Shown here piece by piece: positions 50,023 to 63,276 of a stretch of DNA of 64,000 nt (position 1 is its first letter; each line of letters opens with the position of its first letter). A program made the position numbers and the translations under genes. This DNA is from Siphlonurus alternatus (taxonomy: Eukaryota; Arthropoda; Insecta; Ephemeroptera; Siphlonuridae). The DNA lies in the NCBI GenBank assembly GCA_949825025.1, contig OX463783.1, positions 16,713,628 through 16,777,627 of the forward strand, read 5' to 3'. A model generated the notes under the pieces. That model was not told the DNA's origin, made no database searches, and saw only the letters and a program-made list of their open reading frames with translations.

Positions 50023-52266
50023 ATGACAATAAGCAAGGAGGTTCAAGTGTGGACACTTTTACTAATTAGTTGTAGTTTTAATTGCTGTGTAAGTAGTCAA
50101 AAATGTGAATCAACTGCTTTCTTTGGTTTTCGTGAATCATGTAAAAGTAAGTAGTTTTGTACTTTTGATTAAAAAATTAATGAATAATATTGAATCAAAA
50201 TATTCAGGAATAATAAAATATTACTTTAATATTTTTTAATGTGTACGTTATAGCTATAGGGAATTATCTAATATTTTATTTTTTCTTAAAATTAAACCTA
50301 ATAAAGCTCTTTACATAATATATAAGTTTGTTAGTAATGTGATCTTATATAATATATATGATAATATATTATATTAGTGTATATATATATATATATATAT
50401 CACTACAAAACTGTATTTTTTATATTTTCTACAATTTGACAGTTGGATAAATGAGTCAATTTGCTATTAAAATATTAATTATAATCAGAGCAAAGCAGAA
50501 ATATACAAAGAATATAATAATATAGATAAAGAAATGAAGTAAAAATTAATAAATTAAATGTACTTCATTTCTATCATCTGGTAAAATGGGGGTGGATTTC
50601 CATGGAGTGATGTCAAACGAGGAAAGGTGGCCTTCCAGTAACCCATAGGATAGCTTCAAATAATAATTTCCCCGTCAAAAATCCCGCAGTAATTTTTTTC
50701 TCTACCATACGATTTTACTGAAAGTGCGCTTTTCTTGCGCCACCCACAGCCTCTCTAGATATCTTGCCATGCAAATCCATCAGAAATAAAAACGTATATT
50801 TGCAATTTGAAAATAAGGATTAATACAGAGGGAATTAATGTCACCGACGGCGGCCATTGCTCAATATTTTCCGATGATAAAGTGAAAATATTTTTAACCC
50901 ATAAAATACAAGACAAACTAACTGTTATTTTGCTGATTATGTAAAAAAAAAATAATAGTAGTAGTACGTACAAACTCGTTGTAGATTTTGAATAATTAAT
51001 TTTTTCATTTGAAAAAGATGATGATTTGACTTAATTTCACAGCAGTCCCCATTTAAACCAATGTTATCTTAAATGCTAATATTTTGAAAATTTCACCGAA
51101 TTTGGTCTCCTTTTTTTCGTGGAAAATTATTTCATGGTGTCAGGATCGAAGGTTTGCTGAAATTTTCAGAGTGGTTCATCATGTACTAAATCGACTGAAA
51201 TTAATCCTTAAATAATTTTAAACTTGTATTTTAATTTACGCTCTCTGTTGGTTGCAGTTCTTCCTCCGAGTTGTAAGTTACCAGCTGCTCCGGAGAACGG
51301 CCACGTTAAATGGCTGAGGAATGAAAATGCCATCTACTTCTGTGGTAAAGGATACGCACTTAATGGAAGTGCTATCAGTTATTGTAATGCGAAAACTAAG
51401 ACATATACGGGACTAAGTCCACAATGTATTAGAATGAGTAAGTTATATACTTAATTTTATGTTTTTTGTTTATCTCTGTGATATGGAATGCAAATTTTTT
51501 TAATAGAAAAAAAAAATGTTCTCTGAACTTAATGGAGAGATTACAGATGAACAGAGAATTTAAAGCCAAGCAATAAAGATTTGAGGATTAAAGCAATCAC
51601 CTATAAAAGGAATAAATTGATAACCATATTAATAACTAGTTGAATTAAAAAACACCCAGTTGGTAATATATGTTTCGAGTAATGTACTTTTAAAATATGC
51701 TCATTTTACTAATAGGAACGCAGTCCCTGTGCCATGGATTCAATGATATTTTGCCATTTCATTATCCTATATACCTCAAAAACTAGATAGATTTTTTTTT
51801 TTTTATATATATTTTGGTCATTGATAAACGTAAAGAAAAAGCTAAATTTTTTATCCATGATATACTAAGAACAGTAATATTAACCTTTAAAAACATTTAA
51901 AAAATTGTAATATATATTTTTTTTTCAGAAGAAATTAATACCACATACACAGAGGAAGAGACGAAGCAATTAAACATGTCCACCATGCTGCTTGATACTG
52001 AAGAAACAGATGATTATGAAGTTAATTCGTCACATAAATATTACTTGTACGCTTGCATTATAATAATTATTGTATTGATATCTGTAATAGTGGGACTAAT
52101 TATCCTGATTTGTTTGCGATTAAGAGGAATTAAGAATGAAAAATCAATTAAGGAGACTGACGAATATTTATATGATTATCCAACGTTTGAAATGAAACAA
52201 CCTCCTCAGCCTTTATCAAATGTGGAGTATATTAAGCAAAATGATTTGTATAGTACTCCAAAGTAG
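50023..52266 (+). CDS. Gene 7: CCP-domain single-pass membrane protein (3 exons)
   Basis: Exons 50023-50146, 51258-51437 and 51929-52266, phase 1; 213 aa. Exon 1 encodes a signal peptide and a short two-Cys segment. Exon 2 is one complete CCP/sushi-like module (SCKLPAAPENGHV...IYFC...GYALNG...SYC...SPQC), four Cys in CCP order, but without the usual Trp between Cys3 and Cys4; a Trp sits instead in VKWLRN. Exon 3 has a short acidic stalk, a TM helix near 141-164 and a ~49-residue tail with EYLYDYPTF, VEYIKQ and LYSTP plus a PPQP stretch. The exon layout and the NG[HR]V[KE]WLRN signature are shared with genes 9 and 10. Surface receptor by inference; ligand unknown. Confidence 0.82.
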
Positions 52267-53204
52267 TATACTTAAAAAGTGAAGTAATTAAAAATGCTAA
52301 TGATATTAATTTATTTAAAATAATTATGTAATACTGTATGTAATATTATAAAATATGGTGGGGGTTATTATGATATACACTTTCATAATTACTGTATATT
52401 TAAATATATGGCACCATGTGACTGTTATTATTTTCAATATTAATTAATGATGTATAAAAGATGTATAAAATTATTGGAAGTTAAAATATTTTCAATTCAA
52501 ACTTGTTTTATTTTTTATTTTATTTCTTAGCATGGTGTAATCAGGGCAACTAGTGGTATAGCGGAGATAGTCATTACTCCTTCCTAAATTGGTGTGTCTA
52601 TCTTATCTTACCATTTCTTATGGCACCATCCTTCTCCACTGAAATAAAAAAAAAACTCTATCTGTGCCACTGAAGAATCTGGAAGATAACATTACTAAAA
52701 CAAAAATATGATAAGAAAACAGGATACAGATGGAAGTGGTTAGCCGCTAAATGACTATCTTCGTCAAAATAATATCTGGCAAAAATGATGTAAAGTTGTT
52801 TCTTCTTTTACTTCGAACTGTCAGGTCTCACAGTAGAACCTACAGGATATTTTTGTTGCATAATTTATTGGATAACTTTGAGTTATATGTATTGTGTTTT
52901 CAAAATTTTGATTTTTTTAAACTCTCGAACACTCTTACAAAATCCTGCAAATCTTTGTGACGTCATAATAATGCAAATATCTAATATGCAAGCATATTAG
53001 GATTATTAGATATTAAGGAATGACGCTAAAACGTCACAATTTCTGAACCCTCTATTTTAAAGGTGATTTAGAGTAAACAAAAATTTTAAAAAATTGCTAA
53101 TACATAAATCGAGGTAAATGTATAATAAAAAAAATCATAAATTGAATAGTGAGAAACATGTTTTTTTTTTTTAATCACTTCGTCGTAAATCGTAACACTT
53201 TTGT
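52267..53204. other. Intergenic region downstream of gene 7
   Basis: Gene 7 3' UTR, then AT-rich DNA. At 52540-52640 there is a short segment with AGTGGTATAGCGG, tRNA-like but without a matching B box. No exon supported. Confidence 0.4.
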
Positions 53205-53379
53205 TTATGCAAAAGTCATGCAGGATTTTAATCTCGACATACTAGAAACTATAGTATTGCTCGATAATTATTAAACCTCATTATGAATACAAAATGTAAG
53301 TTCACACATAGATAGGGAAGTTGTAGGACGGAAGAAGCGGTCAGTTTCCTGCAGGTTCAGACGTACATTTACCGACACC
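53205..53379 (+). promoter_or_regulatory. Duplicated promoter block of the 53380 first exon
   Basis: Similar over ~170 bp to 56560-56726: GCTCGATAATTATTAAACCTC, GGAAGTTGTAGGACGGAAG and CAGTTTCCTG are in the same order just before the ATG. GGAA/TTCC words fit ETS-factor sites (inference). Confidence 0.55.
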
Positions 53380-53506
53380 ATGGTGAGCTGGACGGTTGAC
53401 TTGATGATGGGAGTGTTGTTGGTTTCGTGTGTTGTTCAATGGACTGACGGTCAGACATGTGTTAATAATAACGGCAAGAACGGCAAGCGAAAATGCAATT
53501 GTAAAG
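53380..53506 (+). CDS. Gene 8: orphan first exon of the CCP subfamily
   Basis: ATG in a good context (ACCATGG), then a signal peptide nearly identical to gene 9's (SWTVDLM, CVVQWTDGQ) and a short KCNCK segment, ending in phase 1 at GTGAGA. 127 nt. I found no CCP or TM exon between here and the next first exon at 56727. It may be an alternative first exon spliced to the gene 9 exons at 57177 and 58428, or the remnant of a partly deleted gene. Start, frame and donor are intact, which favours a live exon. Confidence 0.5.
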
Positions 53507-54900
53507 GTGAGAGCAGGGCTAATCCTCTATTGATAGGGGGTATATATGGTCACTCCCTTCCGGCTTATGCGAATTCTGAATTCTGATTGGTTTAGAAATA
53601 CCCTTTTTACTGAAACGCTTTCCTATTGGTTAAAAAGGGGTTATTTGCTTGTTGTTTACAAATTTCAACAATTAATTTTTTTTTGTAACGGTTGGGAGTG
53701 AATTTCCCGGTTCAGTAGAGGATTAGTCCTGGGTGAGAACAGCGCCTGCGTTGATCTCTTCTTGCCTAGTAGTCCTGAGTCAGGCCTGTGTTAATTCATG
53801 GACGGTCAAAATAGTTATTTCACCCCACACCCCTTGATATATATAGCGTGTGACAAAAAATCCCAAGGTAATGCTAGAGTTAAATTGATTGTTGATTGGA
53901 ATAATATTCCAGTATGGTTACTATTTTTATAAGCTTGTAACTCCCTGGACCCCCAGAGTGATCGAGGTTGGAGCTTTTAGTGGGCATAGAGTAGGAATAA
54001 TTAAGAGTGAGAAATAATTAAATTGATGATACGATATAAATTACTTGTCCCAATTCTTTTACTGTGGTTATTATTATCATTTTTTTTTTTTTTTTGTTTT
54101 TTTTTTTTTTACTTGACGTGACGTGATCCAAGTTGTCTATGTACTGTACAACCAAAAAAAAAAAAATGACCGAATAAAAAATTTAAATTTGAGTATGCAT
54201 TAACAGCACTGAAGTGTGACTGAGGGAACCGTTGAAAATCTCAAACAGGAAGTTTTTGATTGATTAAAAGCAAAATGACTTAACTGAATGGAGGAAGCCA
54301 TATACTATTTTCTTACTTACGATTAGTAGGGCCACCGATCCAAGTAATTGACGTTGCCAGGTCATGCTTAAAGTTGATTATATAATAAACCGGCAATGTT
54401 TTATCTCAATTTGATGTTTTATGAAATTTGCTTTTATTTCACTAAAAAATGTTTATGTTGTGTGATATTCAAAATGGAGGATTACAGTTATAGCTTTAGG
54501 AAAAACTCATTATCCATAGTTATATAAAATGAGAAATCTTGTTATATCTCTAAATCTTCGTAAATCACACTCTCTCTCATATATTTTCTTTAGTTGCAAA
54601 TGTATAACTTAAATATGTACAGTATTTTTAAGAAAGAGTTAATTAAACATAATCGTTTTAATTATAATAGTTTTATATTAATTGTCTCTATGAATTATTT
54701 TTATTAAATTATGATATCACATAATATATTATATTAATTATACTAGCTTTATTATATATACTTATTTTGTAAACATTGTACCAAGATATTTAAACAGTAT
54801 AGTCTGTATATAATAATGAATGTTTATTGTTTTTTATCAGATAAATTACATTACATTATATAATATAATTTAATGCATAAACTAAATACTATAACAGTGC
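53507..54900. other. Spacer after the orphan first exon
   Basis: No CCP or TM exon found. Contains poly-T (54079-54110) and near 54215-54265 a short SINE-like fragment (GAGGGAACCGTTGAAAATCT). Confidence 0.4.
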
Positions 54901-54991
54901 AAAGTTTCCCGAGAGGAAACTATCAGCAGAATGGTCATTTCCTCGAGGATCCAAAGGTGCATAAGTTACTGGAACTAAAAAAGGTGACTTG

Positions 54992-55093
54992 ATGATGTTG
55001 CTCATTTTGTTGATCGTGTGTGCTACTCAATGGACCGACAGTACAAAGATGACATGTGTCGATAAAGGCAATTTGATTTCTTGCAAATGTCAA
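54992..55093 (+). pseudogene. Decayed first exon of the CCP subfamily
   Basis: Aligns with the first exons at 53380 and 56727: DLMMLLILLIVCATQWTDS, then TCVDKG...SCKCQ. The 5' end of the signal peptide is altered, and the expected phase-1 donor is lost: CAAGTTAGA replaces the ...AAGGTGAGA of its relatives, one G short. Probably non-functional. Confidence 0.5.
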
Positions 55094-55094
55094 G

Positions 55095-56559
55095 TTAGAA
55101 CTGTTAGAGGCCTGTTTGTAAATTCTGACAAGCGCATGATGTTTTCTACAGATTGATCAAGTGAGGAAAGTGAACAATGGAGTTACGAACATACCTCTTC
55201 AGTATATAAATAGTTGAACCCTTTATTTTATAATGCAAAGTAGTGACTGTAATTTTTTATTAGCGTTGAATAGAGAAAAACACTAAAATGAAATAGGTAA
55301 AATATGCATCACTAACTTAAGAGGAAAATTATAACATTGAAATTTTTATTCTATAATAATTTAATTTAGTAAAAAATTATATAAATTATTGAAATTTTTA
55401 TTCTATAATTTTAATTTATTTTAAATTCGAATATAATAACAATATGTATTGTAGGTTTAGTTTAAATTAAAAATCTCTACTAGCTCTCTTTGTTTTTTAT
55501 TGTCAATAAATTCAATGGGATTTGTTTGAAATTTTTCGTTTCAAAATATAATTTCTTTTACGTGAGACAATGACAAGCTTCAACGTAAAAATGCCGCAGC
55601 GCCGCATTCTGACATCGCTCCATAAGGTTTGTTAGGAGAAAAATCTTATTTATTTTTTCATTCTATGCTGCACAAAATCTTGAATATTTTTTATGTCGTG
55701 TAAAGTGATCTTTCCCGTGGCACATATGAATTATTAATCTTGCCCTTCAAAAGAACCGTAAGAAAAAATTAAAAACCAGGTACCGCTGGGTTAAAGGATA
55801 GGAAGCTTGATAGAACATGTCGTCGCGCGCACTTCACGCGCTAGATTGTCATTGGCTGGGAGAATTGTGTAGTCAATGTTGAAGCTTCTCATGACTTAAA
55901 ATTAAATGAAGTACCTAACAGTTATAACATAACAATATTTTATTTCCTATAGTAGACAATAGTCAGTATATTATAATGTACAGTACGTCAATAATATATA
56001 ATAATGTAACGTACGTGACTCAATATTTACAAAACAATATTTATTGTTCAAATTGAAGAAATAACTTCATATTAATATTCTAAATTATAGTAAATTAAAT
56101 TTTTGTTTCTTTGAAAGTAAAAAGTATAATATAATATACTAATTTTAGAAGGACTACATAATGTCTATTATTTTACGTATAAAATATATTTTAGTATACT
56201 GTATCAAAATACATGTGTAATAAAGTAATTTTAAATGTAATTTCGAAAATATTATCTAGTAATATTAGGGTTCATTTAAGAAGGAAGATAATCAGGTTTT
56301 ACAACAATTTGCATCGCGGTAACTCAAATTCACTTCGCTCTAATTGAATGTGCACTGCGTTCAGCTAAAAATGTTGCACCACACTGCATTTTAATTAAGC
56401 AACAGTTCGTCGAAAGTCACTTGCAGTCACTTCCAAAGAGAGGACAGTTATCGAAGCTCAAAGAAGTGACCAATACAATGACACTGACGAAGAAAAGAAG
56501 GAACAACCTATACCTTCGAACTGTTGAATATATAAACATATCAAAAGTAGTTAAATGCA
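55095..56559. other. Spacer before gene 9
   Basis: AT-rich. A small unrelated ORF at 56421-56609 is not supported by any family match. Nothing else recognised. Confidence 0.4.
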
Positions 56560-56726
56560 GTGTACATTCAAAACCCATGCAGGATATTAATCAACATACT
56601 GGCAACTAAAGTGTTGCTCGATAATTATTAAACCTCATTACAAAATGTTTTAACGCATACCGGAAAGTTGTAAGGCGGAAGTATCGTTCAGTTTCCTGAA
56701 GTTAGCACTGTGTATTTACCGAGACC
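56560..56726 (+). promoter_or_regulatory. Duplicated promoter block of gene 9
   Basis: Collinear with 53205-53379 (GTTGCTCGATAATTATTAAA, GGCGGAAGTATCG, CAGTTTCCTG). The GGCGGAAGT at about 56674 is a good ETS-type core, 50 bp from the ATG. Confidence 0.55.
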
Positions 56727-58858
56727 ATGGCGAGCTGGACGGTTGACTTGATGTTGGTGGGAGTGTTGTTGATCTCGTGTGTTGTTCAATGGACTGACAG
56801 TCAGAGATGTGTCAGAAAGGAATGGACAGTATGCAACTGTATAGGTAAGAGTGATAGGAGTTTTTGTATAACTCTGGCCTCGCGTGTAGAGTTTCTGCCC
56901 TCGATTCCTAATATAAGGTCAACTAAGAGAAAATATTAATGAGCATCACAAATATTATAGTGTAAAAAAATATGTATTTTTTTTCTATAATTTTAATTAG
57001 TTTAACTTTGGAAGCTTTAAAAAAATTAAAAAATGAATATTTAAATATAAATTTAAATATAAACTTGAGACGGTCGAAATTTATTTACAATTATCAACTT
57101 ATCTTTCAATTATTGATTATTAATAACTACTAGTATCATTACTATATTTTTTTCTATTTTTTTCTCCCCTCTACAGCTGCTAAACCAAAATGTAAATCAC
57201 CAAACGCTCCTCAGAACGGCAGGGTGGAATGGCTGAGGAACGATCATTATGTTTACATTTGTGACGAAGGGTACATGTTACAAGGACGTCCAGTCAGACA
57301 TTGTTTCAACAATGGAAGTTTGGAGCCACGTGGTAATCAACGTTGTGTTAAAACAGGTATTATACTTCCAATGGAGTATCGATCTCAAATCTGTTTATTG
57401 CAAGATTGAATAGAAATGGTGCAAAGTTATGCTACTGTTTTTTTCATTATTATTATTATTTTTTTTAATGCCAGATTTTTTTTTAACTATTGAAAATACA
57501 GAGAAAGTGACGCCTCTAGACGATTCTAGACGCCTTTCTCAATACAAGGATAGGATCTAAAAGGGACATGAGTTCAAACCCGATCTCGTCAAAATTTTTT
57601 AGCAATATAACTTTCCACACTCTAAAAAATCTGAAAAAAAATCAAAGTAGCATAAATTTGAAATCTCTATCCATTTTTGCAATAAAATTTTTTAAAGTCA
57701 ATACTCCATTCTTTTCGATCGTATAATTCCAAATATTCCAAGTAAAGTTATGTATGTACTGTATAATATTTAATAAAGGTATAACCATGAAGCATAATGC
57801 ATAGAGATACGTATGTACACTTCTGGGCAGCACAAACTTTACCCCTTTCTCCCTTCCTATATAGCGCTGTAGCTCCAATAGACTGAGAGATACATATTTC
57901 TAATTTTGGGAAATGTAAGAAGAGCACCCAGTCTACCTATACATGATATTATAGATCTGATATAGATATATCAAAAGAGTTTTCGGTTACCACGCCTTCA
58001 TAGACTGCATGCGTAGTAACGCCCACAAACAAAGCAGGAGTAAAGTTCGTGGCCTGCAGCAGCTTACGTTTCACAGGGCAAGAGATGATATACATACAAA
58101 TCTTTTACTATATTTTCATTTTTACATTTTGATTTTTAACTGTAATAATGTACTGAATAAAATTACTAGCATCACATTAAAAAATTATAATAATAAAAAT
58201 AATAATTTTGATTTAAATTGTCAAGACTTTAATTATTTTTTTTTCAATTAAAAGTTATATAAGACTTTCGATAACAAGAAGCAATAACTTATTTTACTGA
58301 AGGTTGTTTTTTTGTCTCTATTCTTATATATTTAACATTACATCACTCTTTTATAATATTTTTGTTATTGTTAATACTAATGCTAATTATAACTATTTTT
58401 TTATGAATATTTTGTTATTTTTTTCAGGTGAAACTGACATTACTATCGAATCAGCCACAAATATAATATCTACCATAGTTCTTCCAATCGCTTTCATAAT
58501 CATAATAATTCTCGTCATATTTATTGTCTACTACAAACGCCAAATCTCCGCGTTAAATTTTCAATTGTTGGTACCTTTGTCTGCTGAATTTGCAGAACAA
58601 CCTGATGTTGATAACAACGATGTTTCGGGAGAAGCTTCTTCCAGCTTTTGTGTACCTGTGCCTCCTAAAGGTCAACTCTCAGGGTCTTGTAGTAAGAATT
58701 TATCCGATTCAGAAAATGTTTCTGCAAATTTTGATAATCCGGGACCATCCACTTTGGAAAATGATGATGAAGAAAACGAGTATGAACTGCCCAGTGAGTT
58801 TGTACATTATGATTATGCAAGACGTGATTCAGTTTTGAACCCGGCATGGCAAAATTAA
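56727..58858 (+). CDS. Gene 9: CCP-domain single-pass membrane protein (3 exons)
   Basis: Exons 56727-56844, 57177-57356 and 58428-58858, phase 1; 242 aa. Exon 1: signal peptide plus CVRKEWTVCNC. Exon 2: a four-Cys CCP (KCKSPNAPQNGRVEWLRN...YICDEGYML...HC...RC), again lacking the late Trp. Exon 3: short stalk, TM near 112-135 and a ~107-residue acidic, Ser-rich tail ending with NEYELPS, VHYDYARR and PAWQN. YELP also occurs in the gene 5 tail. Intron 2 carries a family A foldback starting just after exon 2. A hAT element lies 34 bp after the stop. The start was chosen for its ACCATGG context and clean signal peptide. Surface receptor by inference. Confidence 0.82.
57370..57710. mobile_element. 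Foldback MITE, family A copy 3
   Basis: AATGGAGTATC at the left and AATACTCCATT at the right, with GCAAAGTTATGCTAC and TTTTGCAATAAAATTTTTT inside. 341 bp, less well preserved than the copies at 3958 and 36127. Confidence 0.65.
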
Positions 58859-58891
58859 TGAACATTTTACTATAATATTTTCAGCAATTAT

Positions 58892-60168
58892 TAGGGCTGT
58901 GAAATCGATCTCGATTTTCGAGTCGGATCGAGCCAAAAATTTCGGGATCTCGATTTTACTGTGTACCGAAAACCGAGTTTTTTGAGTTTCGAGCCGAAAT
59001 CGAGCTTTTCGACATTCGAACCGAAATCGAGATTCTCGAGATTCGAACCAAATCCGAGCTTTTCGAGTATTGGGCCGTTGCTTGAATTGTTAATTTATTT
59101 TTACTATGTATATTCAGAAAAAATATATTTGATATACTTAATTACTATTATACGCTATAGGTACTGCACATGTTTTCACTTAATGGAAGCTTTAGTTGTA
59201 TATTCTCTTATACATTTACGTTATTTAACTTTTGTTGTGGGGTTGTTGACCTAGTAAAAATACTACCTGGAGGATCCAACACCGATGGACAGACACGCAG
59301 GGAGGAAGTAGCGGTATTTAAGGTTGACTGACATTTAAAAATGTAAATAAAGAGCTTTGCTTTAAAATTTTTATTCAATACAAAAATGAACGCGTCCCTT
59401 AATTTTCTGCCAATGTTAAGTTCTTTCTTGGAAATCCTTTATCACACTGCGATTGGCACATGCAAGGACACAAGCAGGTAACGTGCTCAAGAAGTTAGCA
59501 TGAGAATGAGATATTTATAAAAAATGTATATTTTTTTATCTCGACTTATTCTTAAAACTTCTTCACACGACTTAGTTTAACAATACTGTGTTTAACTTTG
59601 AATGCTTCAATGTTTACGCTAATAGCAGAACTAATATAGCATCGCTAACATATTGTAAAAAAATAAAATAAAAAATTTAAGAATATATAAAATTGTCTGA
59701 CTATGAAGTAGGCGTTATTCAGAGGGTTTAATATAGTTAATTCAATTGACAATTCATAACTTAAGGTCCTCAATTAAACAGAAAAAAAAATCTTGTAGTT
59801 CCGCTGTTTTTTTTTGTTTTTTTTTCTACTAAATTATAGCACACACAAATTGACAGAAAACGAAATATAAAAATTTAAAAACATTTTTCCTTAGTTTGTT
59901 ATGATTAATTTGCGTATTTATGGATTCTATAAAGATTATTGCACAGTTATCTATAAAGCAAAAAATAATATTTTCGAGCTTTGACTCGATTTTGAGCCAT
60001 TTCAAGATTTGGTTCGATTTTTGAGCTTGGCTCGATTTTCGAACTTGGTTCGATTTTCGAGCCTGGCTCGATTTTCGAGCTTCGGCTCGAAATATCGGGA
60101 TCCGAGCCAACTCGAGCTTTTTTTTTTCGAGATCGAGCTGAAAATTTTTCGAGTTTTCTACAGCCCTA
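58892..60168. mobile_element. Non-autonomous hAT-like transposon with 8-bp target duplication
   Basis: Begins TAGGGCTGTGAAA and ends TTTTCTACAGCCCTA. The flanks are an exact 8-bp duplication, GCAATTAT (58884-58891 and 60169-60176). Both subterminal regions are filled with repeated TCGAGC / TTCGAACC words in opposite orientation, like transposase-binding subterminal repeats of hAT elements. 1277 bp with no transposase ORF. Confidence 0.85.
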
Positions 60169-60210
60169 GCAATTATCATTATTTTGCTGTAATTTTCAGT
60201 ATGTTTTAAT

Positions 60211-60850
60211 TTAAAGTAGAGTGAGCGAGTTCATTTTTTTTTAATATTTTATTTTTTAAAAATAGTTTAAGCTGCCTTCTATTGAGAAATGAAAATCAAA
60301 AAATTCCATCTCAAATAGTTTCACCACAAAAAATTCCCAAAGTTTGTGTTTCGGAGGCCTTTTATGGAACATAAAACCACGCTTTACTCCAACTTTTTCT
60401 AAACTATGGTACCATTTAAAAAATACTTACGTAATCTATGATGAATTCTTTAATGAATTTTCAAATAAAAAAAAAATACGGGGTCGTTTTCTTGGAAAAA
60501 AATCATGAAAATCCTTATGGGAATTAACCCGACAAAATTTAAAGATTTTTTTCCGAAAAAACGGCTACGTAAAAAAATTTTTTTATTTAAAAATCCATTA
60601 AAGAATTCATTATAGATTATGTAGGTATTTTTTAAATGGTAGCATAGTTCAGAAAATGTTAGAGTAAAACGCGGTTTCATGTTCCATAAGGCTGCACGTC
60701 AAAGGCCTCCGAAACACCAACTTTGGGAATTTTTTGTGGTGAAACTATTTGAGATGGAATTTTTTGGCTTTCATTTCTCAATAGAAGACAGCTTAAACTA
60801 TTTTTAGAAAATAAAATATAAAAAAAAATGCAATCACTCACTCTACTTTA
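60211..60850. mobile_element. ~640-bp foldback element
   Basis: Left TAAAGTAGAGTGAGCGA, right TCACTCACTCTACTTTA. The arms match over ~300 bp (e.g. TTTCACCACAAAAAATTCCC, CTTTTATGGAACATAAAACC and their inverses) around a short centre. No coding capacity. Confidence 0.85.
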
Positions 60851-63276
60851 ATGTATGTTTTTATTTTATTTCTTATAATCTTATAATTGAATTAATTATA
60901 TAAATTTTAAAAATACAGCAATAACAGATTAATAATTTCTAATGTAATTTTATAACAAATTATTGACTTTTAAATTATTTGAACTAATATATTATAGAGT
61001 TAATTTGTAATAAATCTTTGAATTTATTTCAATAAAACCATTGATACCTTTAAACCAGGTTTATTAAAAACTTTATGTAATTTTATATTTTGTATTATTA
61101 TACTTGAGTGCTCTTTTTTCTCCTAATTTAATACCAGAAAACTTGTTCAATTATAATATGCTTTGTTTATTGTATCCCATTACTGATAAACTTTAGTGAA
61201 TTATTCAGTGATTCTAAATACAAAATATGCAGAAGCATGATACAAAAGTGAAAGCTGGGACCGAGTTATAAAGAAAGAAGGAAAAAAATAGTATTTTGAA
61301 ATTCCCAAGCACTATATAAGAAAGATGCTAATAATAATTATGTAAATTCATAAATTATTTGTAATAATTTAAAAAAATTAAATTTACAAGTGATATTTTT
61401 GTAAAAATTGAATGTATGTATGCAATTGTACTGTAAAAGTATTGTATTCTTTTTTTTCAACTTATTCTAAATATATTATAAGTTATAAGTAAAATGTAGT
61501 CACTTATATGTATAGTATATTATGAAGTCACAATGTACCATGTATACAGTACCATACAACTAATATTTAATGTGAATAAACAAAATAAATATGTGTTGTG
61601 CATAAAATTGCTTATAAAATTAAAACAATAGTTCCTATGTATATAAAGCCTGTGTATTATACACTCGATGCAATTTTTTTATACTTTTTCATTACAAAAA
61701 ATTTCCTTTTCATGTGCTAATAAATAGAGTTTAAGTTTTCTTTGTAAAGAAAAAACCTTATCGCGTAATTTCGTCTTAAAATACAAGAACATTAATTATA
61801 ATTATATTATGCTATTCTTTCACCTCTATGTTTACTTTTCTAAATATTTTCTGTAATCTAGTTATAACAATAAATTTGTAACATTAAACTACTATAATAT
61901 CACAAGATTGATTTAACTTATTTTGCCCTAATTAATGTTATACATAATTTTATAGATGATATAATTACATAATTACATTATAATTGAGTAAACATGTGAC
62001 CGCAAGATTTTCTCCTTCTTTGACTTCTCGATCTGTAAGGCCTTGCTGGCTATTCCTATCCTTTCCCTTTTAAAAATGTATGTATAGTATATATCACCAC
62101 CAATATGGTTTATTTTACTTTTATTTAATAATTACATTATATGATTGAATATTAATTAAAAAAAAGGTAGAATTCATGGTTAATTATTTTGTAATGACTC
62201 AAAATGTTACATGATGCACTGTAATAGTACTTAAAAATATAATTCAGATTGAAAAAATATGTTACTTTTTTATTCCATGTGCCTAATCTGTATGTCTATT
62301 CTAGAGTATATAGAGCCTATAGACAGGGACGGAGTGCGGACAGGAAAGGCCGGAGACCATTCACCCTTGTGTCCTCTATGGTGCCCAACAACGCTTAGGG
62401 TGAAAGGAGTATTAACTTCTAAGTGTTTAGGATAGAAAAAGAAGTGGCTGTAGCCTTATGTCAGATACTCTAAAGCTGAGAAATCAGTTGTTAACATTAC
62501 AACGAAAGCAACAACTTTTGCAATATAATAAACAAGATATATTGTGGCTTTTGAAATACATATGCAGCCTCTTTCTGTTTAAAATATAAAATTTATTTAT
62601 TAATTTTACTGTAAACAATTTCAATGTGGTTTTTCTGTTTAATTAAAATTATCTACTTCCCCATAATTATAATGAAAACATGACGTGATAAAAGTTACGT
62701 AATTATACTAATTATCAATGCTGCTGCCAATGTTCATATAATTAATAATTAATTAATTAATTGTGACTGCTTCTTAATATAATTTGAAAATTTTGTATGT
62801 AGAAATTGAAAACCGTTATTTAGTTTTTATATAATATTTTATTAAATTTGCATTCATTAACAACATAAGAATTACAAAAATCCTCCAATTTTAGTACAAC
62901 ATGTTATCATACAATAGAGTACACTGAGTACTGTACAATAACTTTTTATGAGAGGATTATTCAATTTTTTTTTTATATTTTTTTTTTCAGTTTCCATGAT
63001 TCCCTTAGCCAAGATGGATTAATATAGAGGCTAGAGAGGTTTGGAAAGTACCTATAAAATCTTAAGTAAAGCTTGGTCGAGTCCACTAAGTTCAAGTTCT
63101 ATATTGAATCCATTATACTTAGAATGGATTAATTAGTAAAAGTAATACTTCCCATCTATTTTGGTACTTTATTGGGGAAGAAGGAACAACAACTGCCTGC
63201 ATGGTTTCCCCCTCCCAATGCTCTCAAATACTATAAGTAACCAGAACGTAGCTTTCTGCACGTATTAAATTCTCAA
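60851..63276. other. Intergenic region upstream of gene 10
   Basis: AT-rich. 61640-61780 may be a decayed foldback related to 42488-42645. 62282-62405 is the second copy of the dispersed repeat at 6300. No exon or RNA gene recognised. Confidence 0.45.
62282..62405 (+). repeat. Dispersed repeat, second copy
   Basis: Shares GTATGTCTA, GCCTATAGACAG, AGGCC, CACCCT and GGTGCCCAACAAC with 6300-6425. Confidence 0.5.

Noticed and set aside
59829..60209. ORFs of SQARKSNQ / SLARFS repeats on both strands
   Set aside because: Translations of the subterminal TCGAGC repeats of the hAT element.
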